From contig JAAOOA010000006.1 in the NCBI GenBank assembly GCA_012861695.1, positions 27,122,311-27,186,310 on the forward strand: a stretch of 64,000 nt of DNA, in the 5' to 3' direction. Shown here piece by piece: positions 1 through 22,906 of the stretch. Below the pieces are notes generated by a model. The model worked only from the letters and a program-made list of their open reading frames with translations, was not told the origin of the DNA and did no database searches. Position numbers and translations under genes: made by a program. Numbering within the stretch: the first letter of the stretch is position 1; every line of letters starts with the position of its first letter. The DNA comes from Trematomus loennbergii (lineage: Eukaryota; Chordata; Actinopteri; Perciformes; Nototheniidae).

Positions 1-179
1 ACACCTAGCAACACCTTACATTTTACTGCAGCTTGAACTATAGATGTTAAAGATTCAAAATACCCAGTGCAGGAAAATTGTATTTTTAAGTTGGCCACTG
101 AGGTACCTTTGTAAAGATTTCAGTTTTTTTAAGCTCAATTAATACAAAACATAGATAGTAATGATCCACAATGGATTAA

Positions 180-335
180 TGTTTACGATTTAAGTAGAAA
201 GATGGCGCAGTGGATGGCTGACGTGTCTCTAGCTCCTCTCCAAATGTTGTTTGAGGACCTTTGTACTTAAGATTTCCATTGCCATTTCTACACTGTAGCT
301 ACTGTAGCTACATATGACAATAAAGCCTTTGATTT
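180..335 (+). repeat. Possible 3' tail of a non-LTR retrotransposon
   Basis: The block ends in GACAATAAAGCCTTTGATTTC, resembling the 3' ends of fish LINE copies (ACAATAAA followed by a T-rich end). It lies in an otog intron or just 3' of the visible exons. No coding sequence was seen in 1-410. Confidence 0.25.
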
Positions 336-415
336 CTGTGCTATCCTGACATTTGATCATTAGGCCACCATAGGACAAATTAAATGGTATCTCAACAGGA
401 ATCTGGTGTTCTCAC

Positions 416-10076
<9,661 letters not shown>

Positions 10077-10275
10077 TCGTGTTTCGCGGATCCGCAGTCA
10101 GTCGGGTTTGGACAGCATCACCTGGTGAAAACCCTCCGGCTGGACTCCCGCTGCTCCCTGCGCTGCTCCATCCGGATCATCCGGGAGCGACCCGCCGCGC
10201 GCCTCAAGAACCGCTGCACCTGCTCATTAGCATAAATTATGCGCAGGTGGGCGCGCGCGTGGGCGGGGCCGCAAC
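10077..10275 (-). promoter_or_regulatory. GC-rich otog promoter / 5'UTR region
   Basis: A GC- and CpG-rich block, unlike the AT-rich surroundings, lies directly upstream of the otog ATG at 10076. It is interpreted as the 5'UTR and core promoter. No TATA box was identified with confidence. Confidence 0.45.
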
Positions 10276-10932
10276 TGCAAGCAGAGATGTAGGCTACTAA
10301 TTAACTGATGCATGAAAGTATTCGAAAACTACAACCACTGGTAAGATATTTAACAATTCAATTACATATAATTAATATATAACTTACAGACCACCAAACC
10401 CAATGAGACGGCTGTTATCTACGTGTGCTGTCATCAAATCAAACCTAATGTTACAAATAATTCAGCACAGGTCTAAATGTAACTGTGCAGTATTTACAGA
10501 GAACAGTGCCTCTCTGTGGTCCACTGCGAGGGAAACATCACAGAACCTGCGGGGATTCAAATGGCCATGCCAAATGAAACATAATCAAATGAAAAAAACT
10601 CAAGCTCTTTAGGATAATACAAACACTAACACACTTTCAACATCTTCCAATTAACTGATAATATCTTCTCTACAATTTTACATTATCCCTGCTTGATTTT
10701 TTGCATTACTTGCACCGTGTCCACTTCACTTACTTGGCACAGTATTGCACATGTATATGAAGTAAAATGTAAAGGTATAGCATAGGCTGTTTTCTACATG
10801 ACGGTAGATTTCCAACTGAGATGAATAAATAAAGTGTGGTGCAATAAACTGAAATTACTGCACTGAAAAAAAAATACATTAAATCGTACAGATTTCAACT
10901 ACAATAATATAATATCCTTTGATTGTGGAGCA

Positions 10933-11545
10933 CAGGGCCGGCCCTTGGCATATAGGCAGTATAGGCGAATGCTAAGGGCGCATCAACCCATCGGGGGCGC
11001 CAAACATTTTTATTTTTATTTCATAACACAATTTCCCGATTTTGGATCAACAAAGTACATCTTATTATCTTATACTAACAGAACTACGCCTATATTGCGT
11101 ACAGCACCCCCCCCCCAAAAAAAATCAAGTTGAACTGCCCCAGCCCCAGTAAAAACCAGAGGTTTATGTGAAATAGTTCTTTTTTTGAAATAATGGTTTT
11201 AGTGTGCAATTATAGGTTTTAATTGTAATCTGCTTACAGTTCTGTTTCATATTGATGTTGAGAGATGTATCCATAGATCTCTTAATTTTGCTCTCAAAGT
11301 GCACCAGATTGATGCTTTTAACTTCAATATTAAAAAAAAAAAATTATCTTCCCGGGGGAGCATGCCCCCGGACCCCCCTAGAGGATGTTAGGTCCACCCC
11401 CCACTTAAATCATGTTCACATGGATAGGATACTAAATACATTTGCACACATCTTGTGTCCATATTTTTCTGTTTTAGTGGTCGTGCCACAAGGGGGTGGG
11501 GGGGGCGCCAGCTAAAATCTTGCCTAGGGCAGCAAATTGGCATTT
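10933..11545. mobile_element. Dispersed DNA-transposon remnant (CAGGGCCGGCCC start)
   Basis: It begins with CAGGGCCGGCCCTTGG, a hAT-like terminus. A segment at about 11228-11400 is near-identical to 32402-32570. Both contain a CCCGGGGGAGC...GCCCCCGGACC block, and a shorter version occurs at 22820-22850. The right boundary is unclear. No other gene is seen between 10,280 and 12,370. Confidence 0.5.
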
Positions 11546-12371
11546 TCTCTCCAGCCACCTGAAAACCAAAATGTTGAAAATCATACACAGGCAGTCAGGT
11601 AATTTGATCAGTGATAAACACATGAACCTGAAGGCATCACCTCCTGAACCTGACATGGAACACAAACCTTTAATATCACAGAGTTGACCCCATGTCAACA
11701 GCTGCATGGACTCATATAAGCATGAGAAAGTTTTGGGGGATTTTTTTTGCAAAAGAAACACTTCCTGCCCTGTCTGTCTGCTGTCTGGGTGAAAAAGGCC
11801 TTTGACTGACTGAAGCCCTCAAGAGAGCCCAACAGGCTTTGTGTTGCCTAGCCAGGAGGTATCTGCTTTCATAAATGGAAACAAGACTAGGAGGGGAAGG
11901 GGGGGGGGTACAGAGTGGAGGGACATTTTAAGAAGATTTTTTTTGTTTTAAAGTGAGTGATTTCTGATTAGTTTGTGCGATTGGCTTTTTAATCTCACAC
12001 TCCCAGAGCTTGTTGTCTTTTTGGACGTGAGAAATGAAGCATCATCCGAAAGCATAATGCTTTCGCGACATCACACACACACACACACACTCATACAGTA
12101 CTGGAGACCTGGCGCCTGCTTTGTGTCCTGCAGATGGCTCATTAAGAGGTGACATGAAATGACTGACTGTTTTCTGTATTTTATATTTTTCTGCAATAGC
12201 ATTTGTCGGAGGACTTGTAAAGTAAATGTGGTATTATTTTATCTCAATACTGTTTTACTTCTCTAGCCTGTTTGGCATAAAGTCACAGACCTATACCTAT
12301 TGAAGATGTAAAGAGTCTATTGCCATGATGTTTTTAAAGTATCTGGTCACAAACCAATATATTGGACAAAA

Positions 12372-13505
12372 TAAAGGGGCCCTACTATTTTTCCCGTAGT
12401 GTTTTATAGCTTTTTGTGCATGTAAATGGTCTGCAAAGGCTAAAATCCCTAGTTCCTGCCAGGGAGTTCCTCCCACACAGCCCCTTACTATACTAAGTCA
12501 GCCTACTATCACCTAAAGAACATATCTAGGATTGAAAGACTAATGTCACAGCAGGATTTGGAAAAACGTGTCCATGCTTTTATCTTCAGTAGACTGGACT
12601 AATGGTGTCTTTACAGGTCTCACTAAAAAATCTATTAGAAAGCTGCAGCTAATTCAGAACGCCGCTGCTCGAGTCCTCACTGACACTAAGAAAGTGGATC
12701 ACATCATCCTGTTCTGAAGTCCTTACACTGGCTTCCTGTGTGTCAAAGAATAGATTTCAAAATATTGTTGCTGGTTTTAAAGCTTTGAATGGTTTAGGCC
12801 CAAAATACATGTCTGACCTACTGCTAAATTATGAACCATCCAGAACTCTCAGGGCTTCAGGGACGGGTCAGCTTTCTGTCCCCAGAGTCAGAACTAAACA
12901 TGGAGAAGCAGAGTTCAGTTATTATGCTCCAAATATCTGGAACAAACTCCCAGAAACCTGCAGGTCCGCTGCAACTCTGACTACTTTTAAATCCAGGCTG
13001 AAGACTTATCTTTTTGCCGCTGCTTTTAATTGAACTATTCACATCTTAAACTGCACTGTAACTTTTATTCATGTATTTTTTATTTTAATGTTTATTTTAT
13101 TATCTTATCTTATGACTGTATTTAAATGCCATTTTCTTAATGTTGTAAAGCACTTTGAATTGCCTTGTGTTGAAAGGTGCTATATAAATAAACTTGCCTC
13201 TGCCTGAAACGCCTTCATTGGACCACTTTGTTTAATTTGGTAACCGTGACATCACTACGTAACACTCTTCTATTGGCTAGCGCTCCAACACATAGTACAT
13301 GATAAGTCATGGGGGGGGATTGGCCAGCTAACCAATCAGAGCAGACTGGGCTCTGGTTTTAGACAGAGGGTGAAAAGAGGTGCTGCAGCACAGGCAGTAC
13401 GAGAAAAATAAAGAGCTTTTTGAACATTGAAGCATGGAGACTTGTCACAGTAAAAGTACTAAATACTAAGATGAACCTAAAAAGAAGCAGAATAGGGCCC
13501 TTTTA
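12372..13505. mobile_element. TTAA-type MITE carrying an inserted LINE fragment
   Basis: The termini are AAAGGGGCCCTA and ATAGGGCCCTTTTAA. Related copies lie at 24118-25100 and, truncated, at 38236-38386. Shared internal motifs include the block containing TTGGCTAGC and the block containing GGTGCTGCAGCACAGGCAG. The TTAA-flanked ends suggest a piggyBac-like non-autonomous family. Confidence 0.6.
12490..13200 (+). pseudogene. LINE reverse-transcriptase 3' fragment (L2/Rex1-like)
   Basis: The open segment 12740-13033 encodes FKALNGLGPKYMSDLL and YAPNIWNKLPETCR, the usual C-terminal tail of fish non-LTR reverse transcriptases. It is followed by a short 3' end (ATATAAATAAACTTGCC). It is 5'-truncated and sits inside the TTAA element. 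Confidence 0.75.
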
Positions 13506-13768
13506 AAATGTTGCTTTCAGGGTGATGCTATATAAAGAGAATATCAAAGTTATTATTAATCCTTCTGAGGAATGTTGAATGCTGTTGAATGTATTGCCTC
13601 ATATTGACAGGGGGTTTGTCCACCTTGTTTATAAAGGTTGACTAAAGAACGGAAACACTTCGGAGTTCAACAGTACCACAAACTAAGCCCTCCAAAATGA
13701 CCAGTCTCTTGAATTAACATCTTTTTGAAATAAATAAACCAAAAAATATAACCTTTATGAAGGGAGAT

Positions 13769-13774
13769 TTTATT
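13769..13774 (-). terminator. Candidate aph1b polyadenylation signal
   Basis: AATAAA on the minus strand, about 1.4 kb beyond the aph1b stop. If used, 13,750-15,163 is 3'UTR; nothing else coding was seen there. Confidence 0.4.
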
Positions 13775-15163
13775 GTGGTCTGCACTAATGAATCTGTAGG
13801 TGAACTGCATAAACTAAGTCTTCTCTATCTTTGTGAACCAGCGTTATTTGATTATGTTTGGAATAAAGTAAAAAAACATGTTCTAAGCATCACCTTAAGC
13901 TAGTTCACTGGTAGAAACATGGGGGGATGTCATCTATACAAACTGTACAAGCAGGTCAACACGAAAACTAAATCAGGTGCTAATGGAAAACCTTCATTGA
14001 TTGGAGTATTCATGAGAACTCCTGCACTCACAAATAAAAAAAAGGCAACAAAGAAATTCAACATTCAAAAATCATGGAGGCCAAATGTCCACCTGTTCTT
14101 AATCCTATTTGTGTTTTTATAATAGTGGATTTGTGTACACACGGGAGTGAGAAATAAAGTACATGAACCATCCGTTTATCTACACGGAAGCTGAGACTCT
14201 TCATTTTAATCCTTTTGATAAGGACTCACTTGGCGATATTAAACATTTGTATTCTCTCAAGAACAGGATTCAACTATGTTTCATAGGATTTCAGGTCACT
14301 GAAAGCCGCAAAGTCTATCAATTAAAATGTTTTAATTCCTGTGGGACTGAATTGTGATACGTTAGAGCGATTTGGAATACCATGAGAAGTACAATTGGCC
14401 AAAAGCGTGCAAATTAGATGGAATGAAATGTTTATGCATTCAGCCTTCTAATTAGTAACCATTATCTTTGAGACATAAATACTCAAGCGTGGAACAAAAG
14501 AATCAACTAAAGGAAGTCATGGTGATTTCATTTAATTGCCCTACAGAAGTGAGAAAGTCATGGTCTCTAGATAACTGCGATCAAACAAACAAACGGAGGT
14601 CATGTCCTCTTGGCTTCTGTAAGTCTGTGTTCATTTCAAATCAAAGGCAAGTTCTTACACAGACTAAAAGATATCACATCTTGAAAAAAAGATTTCACTA
14701 TCTACACAGCAGGGAATTAAAAATGCATAAATATTTACACAAAGAGTTCTGATCAGAAATGAGAAATCCACCCTTTGACACATTTGAAAAGAAGATAGTT
14801 GAAAACATTGGAATATTTACAGAATGTGAAACGTTTCCATCTAAAACACCTTTTGTCAGTTCGTTTCGAAGCATCAGGCAACAAACAGGGGACACTATCA
14901 GCTAGATTTAAGACATTTTGTATTTTTGAATTATACAAACAAACTGAGGTGGACATGAATCCAAATATTTGGTTCCTTTCATTCAAGGACCTTTCTCTGA
15001 TTCTTCTTTTACGTGTTTAGATTGAAGATGAAATACCTCTTAGTGAAACAGCAGATTAACAGAAGGTTAACTCTGCTTCCTCGCTGTGTTCTGTGTGTGT
15101 GTGGTGTTTGTGAACTTGGTCATCTTTGGGTAAAGAGTCCTGCACAGCGCCCTGTGTGCTGCG

Positions 15164-18100
15164 TTATCTGGGCCGGTGGTTGGCGAGCAGGAAGTCCTTG
15201 TCTTTGCAGGTGAGGCAGAGTTTGAGGTTCCTTAGGGAGCCGCCGGCGGAGTAAAACGCCCAAATGCCCATCACGAACAGGATGACGTAGGTGGGGACCA
15301 GGCTGGCCACGTACTCGGGGTTCTGGAAGGTCTGCGGGAGAAGACGGGAAACACGGGTCAACATGATAGTACAATGAAAAAAGTTTTGCTATGAAACATT
15401 TTGATTAGCTCATTAGTTTGTGAAGGTTTAGATAATGCTATATGATGAAAGTCATAAATATGAACAAATGTCCACTATACCAAGTAATAATGTCAAAAAA
15501 GGTAATAAGCGGATATAATAAATATTATTCTCCGATCTTGGGAGAATAATATTCATTACGCAATAAAAGCAACATTAATAATTCATCGTGGGGAATTTCC
15601 ATGATCTGCGAGTACCCTCATGTGTACCTTAAAACGAGCTGTTCAGCCTACTATCACAGTAGAGACGTGAATAATAAAGCCTTTTAAAATAAAGCAATCA
15701 ACAAATAAAACTTGCCTTTTCAAAATCGTTATCAACGCAGGGGACCTTATCATTTATGATGACTTTATTAATGAATGTTTAATATCCCATCTGTGATGCA
15801 ATCAATATACATTTTGTTGAGCATATGTTGATGATTATCAGGATGTTATTGCAAATTGCTATCATTTTGGCTAAGAAAACAGTGACATTAAATGTTCATA
15901 ACGCCCCATTGCTCATCACATTGAGACTCATGTGAAACGTCACAGAAAAGAAAACCATGAAGTTAAAACACATGAGCCCAGTGTGAAACTGAGCTTTATG
16001 GACAATGCATTAGTTACTAATATATAACAAAATAATTCTACATTTAATGCAGCGCTTTCGTAAAAGAGTGTAGAGATTTCATTATTAACACACTTCTTGG
16101 ACTTGTGTTGCACATATGAGAGTGAAGTCTACTGAAATCAGTTGTATTGCTCCGGTCTTGAAGAACAGTTCCTCCCACCAGCCCTCATCATGCTCAGACC
16201 CCCAGCAACACTCACCAGGCAGGACACCAGGAGGTGGCTGATGACGACGGCGGCCACCGCCCACCAGCGCTGCTTCTCACAGGCGTCGAAGAAGACCACG
16301 CCCCAGAACATGTGCAGCAGGATGATGGCAAGGGTCATGAAGGCTGAAAAGGGGTTACATTTCTTCATAAAATACACAATATGTTTCTTAATTGGCTTGT
16401 CTGCATCAGCTAGAACATTTTAATGTAAGAGTAGAGAGAGACAAAACTATTGACTGTAAAAGACTAACAAATGCATTTAAAAATCAAAGTACACATTGTA
16501 GCGATTCCATCTGGAACGATCCAAAAGGTGTTTGTGAGCTTTGGTACCTGAGGACAGGAAGTAGTGCTGAGAGTCTCCGTGGATCCCGACGGTCCCGGGC
16601 CCCACAGAGTCTGCCAGGATGTTCACCACTGAGAACGCTCCGCTCATGAAGCCGAAGCCCAGGCCGGACACTGAGGTAACCAGGACGACAAGGAGTGGTT
16701 TATTCCACAGAGAAATGGACGATATGAGCATTTTTGATGTATCATATACACCTGATTAAAAAAGAATGGCTAAAAGAAGCAACAGAGTTTGACATATCAT
16801 TATTCTTTAGACATAATAGTAAAGAACAAAAGTATTAGCAGGTGATGTGAAGTGCAGACTAACTGTACCGTAGGCCAGCTGCCGTATGGAGATGGGCATG
16901 GTTTCCTCCTGGCTGAGAGTGAGGAGGCCTTCATTGCTTTCCTGAAAGAGAACACACACACAAACACACATGAGCCTAAAGCTCCGTTCTTCACTGTGAG
17001 CTGTAAACAAGGTCATCAGTCTATGTATGTCAGACAGAGGAAGACGATACGGCCTGCAACAATGAACCTTTAAAGAAAATGACTAATGGTGGGAAACTGG
17101 GACACAACAGGGGATACAGCTAGGAGTCAGGGTGTGATGATGATTATAACAGAGTAAAAAAGTCAGCTATTGTTTTTTTTCACAAAATGTCTCTTGACAT
17201 TGTGTAGGTCATCTTTTGGAGCTGACACAAATACTTGAGCTACAGTGTTTACCTCAAAAACGCAAAAAATATGTGTGGTATTAAAAAAAGGAAAAGGCCT
17301 GTTTTCATCCTAGGGCTGCTCAATTAATCGTATTTTAATCGCAATTACGATTTTGGCTTGCAACGATTATGAAAACAACATAATCGAAATAAAACGATTA
17401 TTTATTTTTTTTTAATTAATTTTAATTGATTTTTTAAAATTAATTTAAAAAACATTTTATTGGTTTTTCAGTTGAATTATACTTAAAGTTCAGGGTAATC
17501 AACTGTTAAAAACATACTGTTCACTTTAATAAATGGATGTTTTCAAAGTAAATGGATAATCGTTTTTAATAATCGTGATATCAATTATTGACCCAAATAA
17601 TCGAGATTATGATTTTTGCCATAATCCAGCAGCCCTACTTCTTCCCATAAATAATTCCACTACACAATTAAACATACAGCTTTGCAGCAAAGATGTATGC
17701 ATGTTCTTCTAAAATTGAGTAAAGTATTTGTAAAGTATAGTAGTAAAGTATTTTACCACTGGTTTCTATCCATTTCCTAACAGAATGAAAGTATGGCAAA
17801 AAGCGGAAATGTTGGTTTTAATCACATCATTCAGCCTCTTTTAAAGTACTGGTTAATCGATTGACACAAAATGTATTTGCAACTATTTCAAGTTTATTTA
17901 AAACAAACATTTACGGGTTCTATAATCTCAGATATGAATATTGTGGTTTGTTTTTATTTTTGATGGGAATGAAGTGAATATATTTTGGTTTTGGACTGTA
18001 GTTAGACAGAAAAAGACATTTGATGAAATAGCCTTTTGGTTCTGGGAAATTGCGACATTTCATAAAAACAAACATTTGATCAATTAATTGAGAGATAAAA

Positions 18101-18531
18101 GTCAGATTATTAAAAATAGTAGTCATAGATGCAACAAAATACCTAAAATAAATAACATTGAAAGTGCATGCATGGTAATAGGTGGAGATTGTTATTAAAA
18201 GACTGCAACTGTGACAAAACATTAACCAAAGCTGTTTTTCATCTGGTTGTTAAAATAACTTTTTCAAGTCTCTGCATGTTAACTGTCATGTCAAACATTT
18301 TGATTATCTCATTAGTTTGTGAAGGTTTAGATAATGCTATATTATGAAAGTCATAAAATGAGAAAATGTCTCTGCATGTTAACTGTCATGGCACACTGAA
18401 GATAAAACTATCATGAAAAACAAACAGATGGCTTATGGAAATAACCAAGAGTAAGACGTTCATGTATGGTCCTTTGAAGATGCACTAGCACATTAACACT
18501 GATGATATATATATATATATATAATATATAT

Positions 18532-18592
<61 letters not shown>

Positions 18593-21147
18593 TTGTGAAT
18601 GTGATCTGTTGTTTAAACTAGCAAAAGCAAAGCAGTGTATTATTCTCCCTCAGTATTACGCAGTAGAGCATTATAAACACTAAGTACTTGTTTCGGAATC
18701 ACTTTCTCTGTGTTAGTTCTGTTAATAAAAGCATAGACTGGGTCAGAGCCTATATAGGGCTCTGGACTGGGTAAAGGAAACACTGGCATTCATTTCAATA
18801 CAGAATAGTTCATAGATGATTACACTGTAGTGCCCTCTAGTGGCTGCTGATGTTATTAACATTTGCTTTGTTCTAATTCCATCTAAATCTGTGTGATGAA
18901 ATTAAATTCAAAAAGTCTTTGTGATCACATTTAAATATATTTTAAATGTACTGTTCATGGAAAATGAGGTAGATATTGAAGTAGAAATTACTATTGACTA
19001 CAACAATTTCTTGTATAAAATCGCAAAAGCAGTAAAACAAAAAGTGTATTAAATATACACTTAGTGTATACTAGTATATAGCTGATCTACTAGTTACTGT
19101 CCTCAGGATTATGTTTACACTCCCCTCCCTCCTTCAGTAATGTCAAACTTCTGTAAAAGTCTTTATTTTACATCAGATTTCTACCAAGTCATGTCAAGAC
19201 TTTATAGGCATCTCAACACAAGCAGTACAAATCCCCTGCTGACTGATTATATTAAAATTCAATAAATGTGAATTCATGCCACAAAATACAACTCCACTAC
19301 AAAGAATGTGTAAGAACTATGATGGTGTTAAAGCTCAGGATCAGATGATTCCCACTGAATTTCCTCAGATTGAGTGTGATAACAGAGACTGTGGTGAGGA
19401 TGAGGCGTCTGTAAAAGCGTCAGACAGTGTTGTAGCAGCGACTTACTTCAGCAGCTTGTAGTAGGCGAAGCGGAAGGTTTCCTGCAGCAGGACGGACAGC
19501 ACCACTCCGAAGATGAGGAGCCCTTTCTGCTGCGCCGCGCTCTCCTTATTACTGATCTGAACCGAGATGAACCAGACCAGAGAGGCCAGCAGAAGGGACA
19601 CCAGCCAGAAAAACGCTCTGATCAGAAATAAACAGATACACAATCAGTTATATGAAAAGAGGCTCAGAAACAGGCCAGTGTGACACCCGAGAGGATTCCT
19701 CAAAGTAATATTTAGTATGATTTCAGTTAAATAACTAATATCCTTATTGACCTACCATCAATTATTAGTAGTCACGAAGGGCTTTACAGTCTAATAAATG
19801 GGTTAAAAGTAAGCTATTCCAACAGGGTGTTCATATTTCAACAGGCTGTCAATTTTTGGCACAAGACCTGGCCTGAGGGTCAGGTAAAAAAAACAGTCCA
19901 AAATGTCCTTTACTACGTTAATACTGCATTCAGCACTGAGTTAATCACATCTAAAAACCTGTGAAAGCAGACCAACTGTAGTCATGTGAAAATGTGATAC
20001 TTTCATGTTGGGCTGCAGCTAAACTGTATTTACATTTCCAATAATTTGTAGAAATAATGAATTAAATCGGTTGACTTTATAATGGCTGAAAATTGTGGAA
20101 AATCCCCCTGCAAATCCAAAGACATTTCATCTATAATAAATGATTTAAACATTTCAGGTAAGTCTACGTTGTCTTTTCCTGAAAATCTAACATCAGACTG
20201 TGAATGGGCTGTATAGGACAAACCAAATATCACTATGGGATGGCCCCAACATCATACATGTTTGGGTCATCGCTGTAATCCTTTCAAACCAGAAAAAAGA
20301 AAACACTAACTTGATACATATCACAATATTAAATGTCGAATAAGGGAATTCTGAGTTTTCATTTAAGTCTGATTTGATAAATACATTTTACTTACTGACT
20401 TTTACACATTTAGTGTCAACATCAAGAAAACTATTTTTTTCTTCAGTTTTTCATTGTTAATTGTAAAAATGTAAAATATCATTTAAACGGGTCTCATTTT
20501 GAAAAATAAAGAGGGCTGTGATTGGCTAAATTCTATACTCAAAGTTTAAACCATGGAGCAGCAAGTCAATGTTCCCCTTTTTGACCACAGGGCTTCAAAA
20601 GAAACAACTTGCAGAATGCCATAACTGTGTGGCCCGTGTACTCATGTACTCATCATCCTGCACTGATTGTAATTACAACAAGTAATGTCGTGAATAGCTG
20701 CTAGCTTGATTCAAAAATAAAATTGTTAAAAGTAATGCTAAAACACAAAAAGAGAAGAGGAAATGGACTCTAAAACTAAATATGTATCTTCCCATTGCAT
20801 ATTTGTCTGGAAAGTATGTTCTTTAAGTTTGTGTAATAAGAAAGAAACTATCAAGACAGAGTCCCAAAATGGAAGCTATTAGTAGCAGCTAGCTAAGGAA
20901 GCGGTCTGTTAGCTAGCAAGCTAACTTACACTGGTAAATACTGGGGTATCAGCGTTAAACACGGCAGTTCTACGCTGCTTTCTCAAGATAAGGTAACTTT
21001 CACCTTAGCCTCAAATAATATAGATTAACTCTCACCGGCTATGAGGAAAATGACCCTCAGCGGATCCCGGGCGATGGTAAACAGGAACAGAGCGATGGCC
21101 GGGCCGAAGGCAATAAAGGTGCAGCCGAAAAACACCGCCGCCGTCAT
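15164..21147 (-). CDS. aph1b: Gamma-secretase subunit APH-1B
   Basis: Six minus-strand exons: 21147-21036, 19615/19617-19447, 16941-16869, 16670-16548, 16343-16216 and 15331-15164 (stop TAA). The product is about 258 residues, the family length. It begins MTAAVFFGCTFIAFGPA and ends CKDKDFLLANHRPR. APH-1 is the seven-pass scaffold of gamma-secretase, which cleaves APP, Notch and other type I membrane stubs. The TM4 GxxxGxxxG motif (VSGLGFGFMSG) and the two conserved membrane histidines (ILLHMFWG, VISHLLVSC) are present. Phases match except at the starts of exons 2 and 3. There GAFFW lacks one G and KKANEG lacks one A, each a 1-nt shortening of a short homopolymer. All other exons are intact, so the gene is judged functional with consensus errors. 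Confidence 0.96.
15394..15470. repeat. Segment duplicated at 18293-18369
   Basis: About 75 bp in aph1b intron 5, nearly identical and in the same orientation to a copy in intron 2. Confidence 0.85.
17311..17637. mobile_element. MITE with TAGGGCTGCT / AGCAGCCCTA termini
   Basis: A 327-bp AT-rich element in aph1b intron 2 with imperfect inverted termini. Flanks TTTCATCC and CTTCTTCC agree at 6 of 8 positions, suggesting an old 8-bp duplication of hAT type. Confidence 0.7.
18268..18390. repeat. Insertion flanked by 23-bp direct repeats
   Basis: An identical 23-bp sequence occurs at 18268-18290 and 18368-18390. The 77 bp between them are the copy of 15394-15470. Confidence 0.85.
18507..18590. 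repeat. (TA)n microsatellite
   Basis: TA dinucleotides with two slips. The rest of aph1b introns 1 and 2 (18,600-19,446; 19,618-21,035) shows nothing recognisable. Confidence 0.95.
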
Positions 21148-21323
21148 CTTTGTTTCTTTGTGGGGGTTTCAGCGGCCAGCAGCGCGACCTGAAGCGCCTT
21201 GTCTCGGTCCTTTACACGGTAATTTACAGATACTGGTCTTTTATTGTTAATACACTCAGCCTGCTGTTGTAGCTGATGGTTTGATTCCCTTTACTTCCAC
21301 CAGCGTATCACAGGACCTACTCG

Positions 21324-21340
21324 TGACGTCACATCACGTG
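21324..21340. promoter_or_regulatory. CRE plus CACGTG E-box in the aph1b promoter
   Basis: TGACGTCA (21324-21331) and ATCACGTGAC (E-box core 21335-21340) lie about 180 bp upstream of the aph1b ATG. The second matches 9 of 10 positions of the CLEAR motif GTCACGTGAC bound by TFEB/MiT factors. Confidence 0.5.
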
Positions 21341-21538
21341 ACTGAAAAAAACCTTCTTCCCTAAAACTTTATTGAAAAGGACAACATTTCCACACTAAAA
21401 CAATGAGTTTAGTTAAAATATGAGAATGAATATGTATTGCTTACTTTATGTGTTTTATGTCATGTTACCGTTTTATTTTTATTTTACGCAATAAAATATA
21501 GTATCAATGTTTCATGTAGCTCCAATAAGGTTGAGGAC

Positions 21539-22906
21539 CAGTGGCGGCCGGCCCATAGGGGCGCTAGGGGCGCCGCCCCCCCTCTTCCCACATATATATA
21601 TATTTAAAAAATATATTTTATTTTTATTTTTATTTTAATAAACAAGGTAAATATTATATAATTGGTATCAGTAAAATGTATAATCTACAATAAAATCTCG
21701 TTTAAAATTGTGTTACGATGTCTAAAGTTACTGATAAGTCACATGTTTCCTGCCTGGCCTTGCCCGTGTATCATTACCCTCTCTCGTCTGGGCGCTATGC
21801 ACAGCGCCCAGACGAGAGTGCAGCAAGTGCAGCAGAAGCCAACTGTTGCTATCTTTAAACTATGCCGCCGAAACATAATTTCAGCCAATCAGCGTTGTCA
21901 AATCTGATGGTCACAGGGCTCCTACGTCAGCGCCCGGTGCAGTCTGTGAGTTGTTTGGACTCATATCCAAGGAGACAAAACAGGAAGCTGTCATACACTC
22001 TGGAAGCTACCATTAGCAGCTAATAAAAACTCAGTTTTTGACATAAAAATGGAATTATGGATCATCAATCATTTTTCAAAGTGACAGACACATTGGATTA
22101 ACCTATGGATTAACCTTCAGCTGCATTTTTCTCGTTTTTGATCAGAATTGTTATTCTGCAAAAGGTGAGCATATCTCCGTGTTTTGCTACCTAAAGCTAC
22201 GTCGTGTGATGTCTGTATTTGCTTCCCCTGTCGCTAGTTCTGATCGCTCAGTGATGATACTTATATTTCTAGAATCTGTGTAATCTCAATTTGTTAGCAT
22301 AAGCTTGTTTGTGCATATCCGATAAGTATATGATTGATTTATACCTAGAGTGCGTTAGCATTTTTTCGCTCAGGGCTCATTTAGACGCTTCTTGTGAGAC
22401 TTGTGTTTTGTTTCGGTAAACATGGTTCATATCATCAGTTAGCTGCGTTTCCTCTGAGTTTTCCACATGAATAGTTTATTACATTTTAAGAAGCCCTGAG
22501 ACACAGTTTCGTGAGAAAAAAACGGGGTAAAAAAGCCCCTTAACAGGTTAAATGGGAATAAATCATTTTAAGTAATTTTGAGTGTTCCCAAAGCCCCGGT
22601 GTTCTGCAGTTTGTGTGGGCCTACTGTACTGTTGCACTGTTTATGCTGTAGAAACTATGTCCAGGACAAGGTGTTTGGAAGTTTTGGAAGATTCATAGCT
22701 AACCACACTGAAGTTATGGAGGTATTGATCAGTCTTTTATTTTTAAGCCTCAAATTGCCCCCCCCCCCCCTCTAACATCACCAGAAGTCATAATTTAGGG
22801 GGTCTTTTCTCAAAAACATTACCGGGGGAGCACCCCGGACCCCCTAGTATTGTTTGATCACCATTTCCACAGCCCCACCTAAAATATTTTCCATCAGCCG
22901 CCACTG
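21539..22906. mobile_element. Non-autonomous hAT element with 8-bp TSD
   Basis: The termini are CAGTGGCGGC and GCCGCCACTG, flanked by identical 8-bp duplications TTGAGGAC (21531-21538 and 22907-22914). The first 60 bp match the reverse complement of the right end of the 5.3-kb element at 29017-34340, and its other end matches that element's left end, so it is an internally rearranged relative. Its interior contains part of the TTAA repeat also present at 41237-42412 and 49560-50425. No transposase frame is present. Confidence 0.88.

Noticed and set aside
15164..21147. aph1b as a pseudogene because of two frame breaks
   Set aside because: Multi-exon structure, all splice sites, length and membrane motifs are intact. 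The breaks are single-base homopolymer shortenings like those in glg1.
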